Positions 47,140 to 54,708 of a stretch of 64,000 bases of DNA are shown piece by piece. Made by a program: the position numbers and the translations under genes. The notes under the pieces were generated by a model that was given only the letters and a program-made list of their open reading frames with translations, made no database searches and was not told the DNA's origin. Positions within the stretch are counted from its first letter, which is position 1; each line of letters begins with the position of its first letter. Source of the stretch: Halorussus ruber. GTDB taxonomy: Archaea; Halobacteriota; Halobacteria; Halobacteriales; Haladaptataceae. The stretch is taken from the NCBI RefSeq assembly GCF_004765785.1, contig NZ_ML219770.1:62001-126000 (forward strand), given 5' to 3'.

Positions 47140-47490
47140 GCCGAACAACCCACCAGCGAACGCTCGGCCAATTAATCCACCGTGGGTGGGATGAAGGGGC
47201 CGCCCGGTCGCGGTCACGCGAGCGGAGTCTCACCGAACGAAGTGAGGTCGTTCGAAAGGCGAAGCCTTTCGTGATCACGAAAATCTCCGATTTTCGGACG
47301 ATGACGGCTCGGAAGACGCGGTTTGTCTTCCGGTGCGAGGGTGACCGCGGGAGACGCGGTTTGTCTCCCGGCGTGCAGTTTAGTCGTCTGAGCGACCCCT
47401 ATCCGCGCCGATACGGTTCGTTGCGGTCAGGCGCGAATATGTCGCTCAGCGACCGCGACCGGGCAGGGGCTTCAAGAGGACAACATTACA
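47140..47490 (+). repeat. Structured repeat family, complete A-type copy (P1-P4)
   Basis: Tandem units (ACCCACCAGCGAACG core) precede the P1 arms at 47192-47215 and 47451-47474. P2 (47212-47217 with 47341-47346) carries inserted hairpins, among them GGAAGAC/GTCTTCC (47311-47331) and CGAAAATC/GATTTTCG. P3 is GGGAGAC/GTCTCCC, loop GCGGTTT (47349-47369). P4 is 47388-47449 with GAGCGACCCCTATCCGCGCC and GGCGCGAATATGTCGCTC. The tail CAAGAGGACAACATTAC follows. It fills most of the 499-base gap between two minus-strand genes. Confidence 0.9.
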
Positions 47491-47552
47491 CCAATTCTGT
47501 CGTCGGTCACGTCGAGTCTGCTATTCGACAGCTGTCAAAAACAGGGAGAAAA

Positions 47553-48284
47553 CTATTCCGCCAGTTCCACGACAGCGTCGAGCGAAATCCGGATCGCGCG
47601 CTCGACGTTGTTCTTGGCCTTCTCGGGCAGTTCCTCGTCCTCGGTCTCGCCCTTCTGGGTGCCCTCCACGAGGTTGCCGTCCACGGTGCAGATAGCCCCA
47701 GCGCGCATCCCGCGGCGGCGAGTCAGCGAGAAGACCGCCGCGGCCTCCATCTCGACCGAGAGGATGTTGGCCTCCTCCCAGTCGGCGACGTACTCCTCGG
47801 TCTCGGCGTAGAAGGCGTCGTCGCTGGCGATGGGACCGACGTGGACCTCCTCGTCGTTCGCTTCTGCCGAATCGACCAGCGACGTGAGGACGTCGTAGTC
47901 CGGCACCGCGGGGTACTCGACGTCCTCGTAGCGCTTGCTGGTGCCCTCGTTCTTGGCGGCACCGGTGGCGATGATCATGTCGCCGATTTCGATGCCCTCC
48001 TGCAACGCGCCCGTGGTTCCGACGCGGATGACCGTCTCGACGCCGACGTTTTCGAGTTCCTCGACCGCGATTGCGGCGGAGGGACAGCCGATACCGGTCG
48101 AGCAGATGGTGAGGGGCGTTCCCTCGTACTCGGCGTTGACGACCTTGTACTCGCGGTTCTGGGCGACGACCTCGGAGCTATCGCAGAGGTTTGCGATGCG
48201 GTCCACGCGGCCGGGGTCGCCGGGGATGAGCGCGATGTCGTTCAAGTCGCCCGCTTCGACGAGGAGATGGGGTTGCTTCGCCAT
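47553..48284 (-). CDS. udp: Uridine phosphorylase / nucleoside phosphorylase
   Basis: This 243-residue enzyme cleaves uridine (or a related nucleoside) with phosphate. It has the phosphate-binding IPGDPGR (about 20), the STGIGCPSAAIAVEEL segment and the sugar-binding SVEMEAAAVF motif, where the Glu-Met-Glu binds ribose. The C-terminal insertion fits the hexameric Udp subgroup. The specificity for uridine is likely but not proven by sequence. Confidence 0.9.
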   Translation of the reverse strand: MAKQPHLLVEAGDLNDIALIPGDPGRVDRIANLCDSSEVVAQNREYKVVNAEYEGTPLTICSTGIGCPSAAIAVEELENVGVETVIRVGTTGALQEGIEIGDMIIATGAAKNEGTSKRYEDVEYPAVPDYDVLTSLVDSAEANDEEVHVGPIASDDAFYAETEEYVADWEEANILSVEMEAAAVFSLTRRRGMRAGAICTVDGNLVEGTQKGETEDEELPEKAKNNVERAIRISLDAVVELAE

Positions 48285-48441
48285 GGGCGAAGGTTGTCGG
48301 GAGAGGGAGAAAAAGCGTGAGGGTTCGGTGCCGACGTTGTCAGGTTCGTGTATGGGTTAGAATAGAAACTATTCTATAAATATTTAGCACTCCTATCTCA
48401 TTCTTGTGAAAACAAAAATCAATGTCCGGAGCGACCGGCAA

Positions 48442-48813
48442 TCATGAGTAGCGAGTGAGAATCTCGTGTTCTTCTCTGATGAGTTCGCTAATCCCTTGTG
48501 TCATCACGGCTTTGCCGAGCGAGGTGGCTACGTAATAGGAGTAGAGGCCGTCAGCCCCGCGTTCCTTCTCCAAGCGGTTGCTGACCAGACCCACGGCTTC
48601 GAGTTCATCGAGGTGATAGTGCAGTTTGTTGGCGGGAATTTCGAGTGCCTCTGCGAGTTCTTTTGCGCTCATCTCACCTTCGCGGAGCAACTCGGCGAGG
48701 ATTCGGTACCGAGTCTCCTCGCCGATGGCTCGTTGCATGGAGAGGTAGTCCTCTAAGTTGAGGACGCTGTCCTCCGGAAGTTTGGGTACGTCGTGACGTT
48801 CTGCTTTGGCCAT
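48442..48813 (-). CDS. Winged-helix (ArsR-like) regulator
   Basis: This 123-residue regulator has the HTH ETRYRILAELLREGEMS followed by AKELAEALEIPANKLHYHLDEL and the wing EKERGADGLYSYY. It is divergent from the 48996 gene across a 182-base interval that contains a 13-base tandem repeat, a likely operator for one or both genes. Confidence 0.88.
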   Translation of the reverse strand: MAKAERHDVPKLPEDSVLNLEDYLSMQRAIGEETRYRILAELLREGEMSAKELAEALEIPANKLHYHLDELEAVGLVSNRLEKERGADGLYSYYVATSLGKAVMTQGISELIREEHEILTRYS

Positions 48814-48861
48814 GGGAATTATGATGAAGTCGGTTTGCCGAGTTAGACTGGATTTCTCGCC

Positions 48862-48907
48862 GTATTCGGCATCTGTATCCGGTATTTGTATTCGATATCT
48901 GTATATC
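48862..48907. repeat. 13-base tandem repeat, 3.5 units, candidate operator
   Basis: Units GTATTCGGCATCT, GTATCCGGTATTT and GTATTCGATATCT are followed by a half unit GTATATC. They match at about nine of 13 positions with fixed spacing. They lie about 50 bases before the regulator's ATG and 89 bases before the 48996 gene. Confidence 0.75.
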
Positions 48908-48957
48908 AGAGACGATGTTACTTAACGCTTCTTGACTCAACCATTCCTGATAAAACC

Positions 48958-48970
48958 GCTATTTATAAGT
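48958..48970 (+). promoter_or_regulatory. TATA-like box for the 48996 gene
   Basis: GCTATTTATAAGT is a strong TATA match at 26-38 bases before the ATG at 48996, consistent with a leaderless transcript. Confidence 0.6.
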
Positions 48971-48995
48971 TAGTCAATTTCGTCTATCGAGATAG

Positions 48996-49538
48996 ATGCG
49001 GGAAACACTTCTCAAAAGGCTGGATTCGGCCTTTCCCCCGATTCGGCATCGCCAGTTCCTCATCTATCTGATGGGACCATACAAATCACACATCACGGAA
49101 AACGAAGAAATGTTCTCTCGTCTCGAAGCTTTGCGCGACAAACTACGTTCAGAGGGTTACAACGCATTTCTGGCTACTGACCCTGACATCCCTCTCGAAG
49201 AACTTGACGCCGGAACACAGAGCCTCAAATTCGCCCGAGCAAGTAACGTCGTGCTGTTCGTCGTCCCCGACGACGGGAAAAATCTCGGCGTCGGAATCGA
49301 AGTCGGTGCCGTCCTCGAAGATATGTCTACCCGTCAACGCCAGCGGATTCTATTCCTCCACGAGGACGGAATGCGGAGTGCGATGATTGGTGCAATTGGG
49401 GACCGATGGAACGTATTCCGACGAACCTTCGAAGACGACGATGACCTCTGGCACGAAGCGCTACTCTTCGTCCGTGACGTGATGCGAAAAGAGGTCTACG
49501 GCGATTTATCGAGAATTTTCGAGGAAGATAGTTCTTAG
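48996..49538 (+). CDS. DUF7509-like Rossmann protein resembling nucleoside deoxyribosyltransferase/TIR-like folds
   Basis: This 180-residue protein has FLIYLMGPYKSHITENEEMF (about 22-41), LRSEGYNAFLATDP and ASNVVLFVVPDDGKNLGVGI followed by EVGAVLED. A glutamate after the GxGxExG-like strand is typical of nucleoside 2-deoxyribosyltransferase and related TIR-like NAD-cleaving domains. That similarity is by pattern only. It is divergent from the winged-helix gene and convergent with the PfkB kinase (4-base overlap). Confidence 0.72.
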   Translation: MRETLLKRLDSAFPPIRHRQFLIYLMGPYKSHITENEEMFSRLEALRDKLRSEGYNAFLATDPDIPLEELDAGTQSLKFARASNVVLFVVPDDGKNLGVGIEVGAVLEDMSTRQRQRILFLHEDGMRSAMIGAIGDRWNVFRRTFEDDDDLWHEALLFVRDVMRKEVYGDLSRIFEEDSS

Positions 49539-50443
49539 AACTGCCCGTCCAGAAACGCCGCCACGTCCTCGAACGTCGGCGCGGTCCGCGCGCCCTCCTC
49601 CATCGCGGCCAAGGCCCCGCAGGCGTTCGCAAACTCCAGCGCTCGCTCGTAGTCGGCGTCCCTGTCGAGGAGTCCGCCGTCGTGCAACAGCACCGCGAGG
49701 AACCCCGCGGCGAAGGCGTCGCCAGCGCCCGTCGTATCGACCACCTCGGCGTCGAAGCCGGGGTGGTCGAAGGAGGCCTCGGGAGTGTCGACCTGCGCGC
49801 CCTCCTCGCCGTGCTTGATGACCACCACGCGGCCGTGGAGTTCCGAGGAGGGATGCTCCAAGTCGCTGTCGAGAATCGTCCGGGCCTCGCGGTCGTTGAG
49901 AAACACCACGTCGGAGTAGGCCAGCGCCTCGCCGAAGTCGCGCTCGGCGAGTCGCCTGCCGGGGTCGAAGGAGACGCTCACGCCCGCCTCGGTCGCTGTC
50001 CGGGCCAGTTCGGCGGCGGTGTCGGGGCGCTGGCTGGTCAGGTGGAGGTGGTCGGCGCTTGTGACGTACTCCGAGTCCACGTCGGCGGGCGTGACGGCCT
50101 CGTTCGCGCCCTCGTTGCCAAGCACCATGACCTCGCCCTCCGAGTCCACGATGAGGTACTTGGTGGTGGTTTCGTGGTCCTCGACCTCCAGCAGGTGCGA
50201 GCAGTCCACTCCGGCCGAGGTGAGTTCCCGGCGGACGAACTCGCCGGTCTCGTCGTCGCCGACGCTCCCGACGAGTCCCGTCTCGAACTCCATGCCCGCC
50301 AGCGCGACGGCCACGTTGGCGGCGCTCCCGCCGCCGGACCGACACTGGGAGTCGATTCGGGCTTCGCCGTCTGGTTTCGGGAGGGCGTCCACGCGGAGCG
50401 TCACGTCCCAGTTGACGTGGCCTGCGGTGACTACCTGGACCAT
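49535..50443 (-). CDS. PfkB-family carbohydrate/nucleoside kinase
   Basis: This 302-residue kinase has the family start GHVNWDVTLRVDALP and the glycine pair SGGGSAANVAVALA (about 37-50). A middle PGRRLAERDF segment precedes the anion-hole/catalytic motif DTTGAGDAFAAGFL (about 242-255). The phosphate acceptor is a sugar, nucleoside or similar; specificity is not clear. The ATG at 50443 is used; the in-frame extension crosses into repeat-like sequence. Confidence 0.9.
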   Translation of the reverse strand: MVQVVTAGHVNWDVTLRVDALPKPDGEARIDSQCRSGGGSAANVAVALAGMEFETGLVGSVGDDETGEFVRRELTSAGVDCSHLLEVEDHETTTKYLIVDSEGEVMVLGNEGANEAVTPADVDSEYVTSADHLHLTSQRPDTAAELARTATEAGVSVSFDPGRRLAERDFGEALAYSDVVFLNDREARTILDSDLEHPSSELHGRVVVIKHGEEGAQVDTPEASFDHPGFDAEVVDTTGAGDAFAAGFLAVLLHDGGLLDRDADYERALEFANACGALAAMEEGARTAPTFEDVAAFLDGQF

Positions 50444-50611
50444 AGCTGGCGACCGTGGCGGCGATTTGCGAGCGACATACCGCCACGATATGCACCCATC
50501 AGTCAAAACGCTGGTGGGTCGGGTAGGGAAACGGGATTTGGGAGGTCTCGACCGGTCGCTTCGTCGTGATGTGATTGAGAATAGTAACAACAGAACTATT
50601 GTGATATCGTC

Positions 50612-50640
50612 TTTTGAAGCCCCCGCCCGGTCGCGGTCGC
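50612..50640 (-). repeat. Structured repeat family, 3' arm fragment
   Basis: On the minus strand this is the P1 3' arm plus the CTTCAAAAG tail, with nothing of the inner helices except a P4-like start. It sits just before a family C copy in the 372-base gap between PfkB and DUF63. Confidence 0.65.
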
Positions 50641-50661
50641 TGAGCGTTTGCCGTGGAATGC

Positions 50662-50778
50662 TCCACCGAACGCGGGCCTCACGCCTCCCCAGCCTCCTCC
50701 TTCGCTCCTTACAGTCGCTCAGTCGTCCCTCGCGCGACGATGGCGGACCACAGGGGTCCGCCAGCACGCGCCGAAAAG
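50662..50778 (+). repeat. Repeat family C, copy next to a structured-family fragment
   Basis: The block order is CACCGAACGCGGGCCTCACG, CCTCCCCAGCCTC, a degenerate hairpin (CTCCTTCGCTCC...), GTCCCTCGCGCG, a GGCGGACCACAGGGGTCCGCC hairpin (19 of its bases paired), and CAGCACGCGCC. The same order as at 15265 and 34990. Confidence 0.75.
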
Positions 50779-50815
50779 TGAAATTCAGTAGCCCGAAAAC
50801 ACCGGCTCTGGCTCC

Positions 50816-51622
50816 TCACCCCGCCACGATGAACAGGAGGAGGTTGTGAACACCCGGACCGAGACCGACCGCGGCGACAGCGCCCAGAAGCAGGAAGCCC
50901 TCGGTTGGGTCCTCGCGGACGAAATCCGCGAAGAGGAAGACCACGACCTCCGCGATAGCGAGTTTCACCAGCACGAACAGCCACCCGACGCCGAATGTCT
51001 CGGCGGTCGGGAGCGAGGCCGCCACGTCGAGGACCGCCTGCGAGACCGGCGTGCGCTCGCCGAACCCGAGCAGGTCCACGCCGACCGCGGTCGAGACCGC
51101 GTCGAGCGAGTGGCTGAACAGCACCAGCGCGCCGACCGCCCCGGTCGCGGCGGTCACGCTCGGATAGGTCCACCGGGTCGCGCCCCAGAGCAGTCCCGCG
51201 ACGAGGAAGGCGACGACCGCGCCAGTCAGCGGCCAGAAGAGGTGTAGGCCGCCCTCGGCACCGCGAGCGAGGGTGTAGGCGACGACTGCGGTCGCGGCCA
51301 GCACGCCGACAGCGAAACCCGGGCGGACGGGGTCGGTTTCGGTCTGCATCGCGGCGAGCCAGACCAGTCCGGCGACGACGAAGGTGGTGACGTAGACCGC
51401 AGGCGTGCCCAGAAGCGGGGCGACGGCGTCGGGCACCCACTCCATGACGAACAGGACGTGGAGACTCGACCCGACGACGACCCACGGCGTGAGCGCGAGG
51501 ACGGTCCGGTCGGAGACGTGGGGGTCCGACCGGGCGAGCGCCCCGGCGACCAGCGCGACCGCCGCGAGCAGGCCGACGAGGTACGGAAGCGGCGGAAGCG
51601 CGAAGCCCTCTGGAAGCACCAT
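50816..51622 (-). CDS. DUF63-family integral membrane protein
   Basis: This 268-residue protein has seven to eight predicted membrane helices. It starts MVLPEGFALPPLPYLVGLL and contains DAVSTAVGVDLLGFGERTPVS and GVHNLLLF, which match the archaeal DUF63 family. The role is unknown. The ATG at 51622 was chosen for the family start. Confidence 0.83.
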   Translation of the reverse strand: MVLPEGFALPPLPYLVGLLAAVALVAGALARSDPHVSDRTVLALTPWVVVGSSLHVLFVMEWVPDAVAPLLGTPAVYVTTFVVAGLVWLAAMQTETDPVRPGFAVGVLAATAVVAYTLARGAEGGLHLFWPLTGAVVAFLVAGLLWGATRWTYPSVTAATGAVGALVLFSHSLDAVSTAVGVDLLGFGERTPVSQAVLDVAASLPTAETFGVGWLFVLVKLAIAEVVVFLFADFVREDPTEGFLLLGAVAAVGLGPGVHNLLLFIVAG

Positions 51623-51707
51623 GCCGGAAACCGGGGAACGCGTCGCCGAAAGGTTTGCGGTCGGCGACGGCCCCGCGCCGTCGCTCTCGGGGCGAAAACA
51701 CTCTCTT

Positions 51708-52289
51708 TCAGGCGCTCGCTTCGACCGCCGACACCGCGTTGTAGGCGGCGTCCTCGGGCACGTCGGTTTCCATCTCGACCTGCTCTTCTGCACCTTCGGG
51801 CAGGTCGAACGCCGACCCGCGGACCGATTCGATTTCCTCGCCGGTCTCGTCGTAGAAGGTGACGACGGGAACGACCTCGGCGTCCTCGCCCGAATTGGCC
51901 ACCGTAGCCGTCATCGTGACCTCGCCGACGGGCAAAACCTGCTCTCTCTCACTCCTGGGTTCTCCCTCGGACTCCTCGTGCTGGCGGACGCCGAAGTCCA
52001 CGACCACGAAGTCCTCGTCGGTCTCGGCCAGCGAATCGCGGAAGACGTGGATTCGGTTTCGCGCGGCCCGAATATCGCGGGCGGCCTCGCCGTCGAGCAA
52101 CTCCTCGATGCGGAGCAGTTCGTTGTCGATTTCGTCGAGGACGCCCTCGCGGTCGGCGCGATTCCGGTCGGCGAACGCGTCCAATCGGTCCCGGACCGTC
52201 TCGAACTCCTCGGTCACGTCCTGGTCCGTCTCCTGGCGGGCGCGATTCAAGTCGTCTCGAATGTCGATAATCGGCGGTAGCGATGACAC
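51708..52289 (-). CDS. Haloarchaeal helical protein of the DUF7553 type with C-terminal beta domain
   Basis: This 193-residue protein opens with the helical module IDIRDDLNRARQETDQDVTE and DEIDNELLRIEELLDGEAAR, then a FxLxP-like beta domain (about 95-185) ending DVPEDAAYNAVSAVEASA. The GTG at 52289 was chosen; an ATG further upstream would overlap the start of the divergent SPW gene and encode poor sequence. The function is unknown. Confidence 0.7.
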   Translation of the reverse strand: MSSLPPIIDIRDDLNRARQETDQDVTEEFETVRDRLDAFADRNRADREGVLDEIDNELLRIEELLDGEAARDIRAARNRIHVFRDSLAETDEDFVVVDFGVRQHEESEGEPRSEREQVLPVGEVTMTATVANSGEDAEVVPVVTFYDETGEEIESVRGSAFDLPEGAEEQVEMETDVPEDAAYNAVSAVEASA

Positions 52290-52415
52290 GGTTTTCCCCC
52301 GCGGGCACTCTGAGACCGAGGAGGAAGTGTCCTCCGGCCGGTCCTCCGACTGGGTTCGCTGACCGGGCGTTCGATTTATTCGTGTCGGAACCGTAATCCG
52401 TTCGGGGGTTAGACC

Positions 52416-52817
52416 ATGAGTGAGACTGACAGACAAAACGACAACACGGGCGGCTACGTCGCGGCCCTGACTGCGTTGCTCGGGACGTGGCTCATCGTCG
52501 GCGCGTTCGTCTTCTCGCCGATGCCCGCCGCCAACTTCTGGAACGACATCATCGTCGGCGGCGCAATCGGGAGCATCGCGGGCTACAACGCGGTTCAGTC
52601 GGACGAGCGCGGCGTCAACACCGGAGGCGCGTCGCTGGTCGCCCTACTCGGTCTCTGGATGGTCATCGCACCGTTCGTCTTCGAGACGACCGCCGCGGCG
52701 TCGTTCTGGAGCGACGTCGTGACCGGTGCGCTCGTCGCGGTGCTGGCGGGCTACAACGCCTATCGGTCCCGCGAGACCGAGCGCCGCAGGCCGACCGCCG
52801 AGGCCGAAACCCGGTAG
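52416..52817 (+). CDS. SPW-repeat membrane protein
   Basis: This 133-residue protein has two related membrane modules, each of the form LGTWLIVGAFVF...FWNDIIVGG...GYNA and LGLWMVIAPFVF...FWSDVVTGA...GYNA. These are typical SPW repeats. It starts after a TATA-like TTTATT at 52375-52380. The function of SPW proteins is unknown; a stress-linked membrane role is often suggested. Confidence 0.86.
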   Translation: MSETDRQNDNTGGYVAALTALLGTWLIVGAFVFSPMPAANFWNDIIVGGAIGSIAGYNAVQSDERGVNTGGASLVALLGLWMVIAPFVFETTAAASFWSDVVTGALVAVLAGYNAYRSRETERRRPTAEAETR

Positions 52818-52996
52818 ATTCGCAGGTTGTTTCTCCGGCAATCAGCGGTCGACCATTATATAAGGATATTTAGAAAACACATGGGTATCTTAAAGAACGA
52901 AATTTATTTCTTTGCAGTCGAACGAAGTCAGCCGAGTACGGCTCGGGGCGTCAGCCAATCCAATCCCGACCGGAGATTCATATCGTGGTATGAGGT

Positions 52997-53918
52997 TTAT
53001 TTCTCGCTCACGACGTGAACGAAGGTCAGAACGTGGCCGAAAGTAGGCCAGAATCGACGGGTCGGAAGCGAGCCGTCGGTTGGCACCCTCGCACGCGCGA
53101 CAAATTCCGAGAGTTCGCTGGCGTCGAGGGTTTCGCTCTCGACGCCGGGGACGACCGACGTGACGGTCCCGACGCGGAGGTGTTCGAGCGAAACGGACAC
53201 CGTCTCCGCTGTCGGGTCGAGCGTTGCGTCCGACACGGTCCACCCCGGCCTCGAACTGCCAAGTGTAGACACCTCGCCGGTCACAGGCAAACCCTCCTCG
53301 TACCGAAATTGCAGTTCGGCACGCGCGACCGGACTCGTCCCATCACGGTCACGCGAGGAGAGTCCACATCGACTCCACCGGGAGCAGCCACCGGTAGCGA
53401 GGCCGAACGGAGGGCGACGTCCCGACCCCGAGCCGAGACGGTCGCCGTCGAGCGACATCCCGATGCGATTACGACTCGCGTCGAACGGGACGATGCCGCT
53501 CGGCGCGGCGAACAGCCGGGCCGTTCCCGTCGTGTTCACGACCCGGTTCTCGGTGAGCGTGTTGTTCGTCGCCCGCGAGGAGGACCCCGCAAGCGAGTTT
53601 CCGCGGCTTCTGCTACGAGGACCGTGGAATCGTCCGTCGAGAGCAGGAGGAGACCGACCGTGTTGCCCGCGGCGATGACGTTGGCGAGTCGGTGCCGAAC
53701 TCCGTTCACCAGCACGACGCTGATGCCGGAGTCGCAGGGTTCCGCCGAGGATGTTCTATCGCCAACCGAACGTGGTCCGACTGCCGTCGATTCCCGACGG
53801 GGAAGCGCTGTATCGGCTGGGGCGACTGGAAACCCACGAGTAGTGTCGGACCGACGAACACGGCGAGACGGGCGAGCCGACGGCCTCGGAGGGGTGGCTG
53901 TCCCGGCAGAGAGCGCAC
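52997..53918 (-). pseudogene. Decayed surface protein gene (parallel beta-helix-like), frameshifted
   Basis: The minus strand reads as pieces of one protein in different frames. One frame has DSGISVVLVNGVRHRLANVI and TVGLLLLSTDDSTVL, shifting near 53590 to a frame with NNTLTENRVVNTTGTARLF and SRNRIGMSLDGDRL. A Ser/Arg-rich break follows before LQFRYEEGLPVTGEVSTLG. The N-x-x-T/L repeats suggest a NosD-like right-handed beta-helix. No single ORF is intact. The 1.2 kb gap otherwise holds only an AT-rich stretch near 52850-52930. Confidence 0.6.
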
Positions 53919-54056
53919 ACCCCACTAAATAAACCAAATATAGATATACGAAATCAGGACAGCGCGTCGAGAAGAACCCCTTCCGTCTCGCTCTGTGGGG
54001 TGTCCTCCCGCTCCGAGGAGCGAAGCGTCTTTTTTCGCCGGTGCGAATCACCGGGT

Positions 54057-54620
54057 ATGAGCGACGACCGAGACGAACTCGCGTGGGACCTCCTCGACGC
54101 GGAGGTAGCCTACTCCTGCCCCGGATTCGACGTGCGCCGCGAGGAGGTCCGTCTGCCCGACGGGACCGAGACCGACTTCGACTACCTCTCGGAACCCGAG
54201 AGCGTCGTGGTCCTCCCGTTCACGCCCGACGGTAACGTCGTCGTCATCGAGGAGTGGCGACAGGCCGTCCGTCGAGTGAACCGAAGCCTCCCGGTCGGCG
54301 GGATGGAACCCGAGGACGACGACCGCGAGGCGGCGGCCCGCCGGGAACTCCGCGAGGAGACCGGCCACGAGGCCGACAGCGTGGCGTTTCTGACCAGCGT
54401 CGAACCGGCAAACGGCGTGGCGAACTCGGTCCTTCACTTCTTCGTCGCCCGCGGGTGTACCCCGACCGCCGAGCAGGAGTTGGACCACAACGAGTCGATT
54501 CGCGTCGATACGACGACGCTGGACGTGTTACGGGAGCATATCGCCGAGAGAGGGATTCGGGATGGCCGGACGACGCTGGGGGTTCTCTACTACGACGCGT
54601 TCGGGGCCGAAAAGTCGTAG
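54057..54620 (+). CDS. NUDIX hydrolase (ADP-ribose pyrophosphatase-like)
   Basis: This 187-residue hydrolase has the NUDIX box GGMEPEDDDREAAARRELRE with EETGHEAD (about 81-107), the G-x5-E-x7-REUxEExGU signature. Flanking VVIEEWRQAVRR and the length match ADP-ribose/sugar-nucleotide pyrophosphatases. The ATG at 54057 is the first of the coherent frame. The substrate is unproven. Confidence 0.9.
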   Translation: MSDDRDELAWDLLDAEVAYSCPGFDVRREEVRLPDGTETDFDYLSEPESVVVLPFTPDGNVVVIEEWRQAVRRVNRSLPVGGMEPEDDDREAAARRELREETGHEADSVAFLTSVEPANGVANSVLHFFVARGCTPTAEQELDHNESIRVDTTTLDVLREHIAERGIRDGRTTLGVLYYDAFGAEKS

Positions 54621-54680
54621 TTTCTGCCGCGACTCCGAGCCGCACCCCGTACATCTGGGAAGTTATGTTTTCAATACTAA

Positions 54681-54690
54681 TTTATATACG
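54681..54690 (+). promoter_or_regulatory. TATA-like box for the PAS transducer
   Basis: TTTATATACG lies 19-28 bases before the ATG at 54709, slightly close for a leaderless start but the best candidate in the 88-base gap. Confidence 0.45.
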
Positions 54691-54708
54691 TGTAATGTTT
54701 ATTTATGT

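Noticed and set aside
47054-47278. N-terminal extension of the HPP-Usp gene
   Set aside because: It reads through a structured repeat in one frame and gives the same Arg/Ser-rich peptide as at carB. The true start is 47053.
53015-53932. Plus-strand ORF of 305 codons over the decayed gene
   Set aside because: It is rich in Arg, Gly and Ser with no domain and lies antisense to fragments that look like a real but broken protein.
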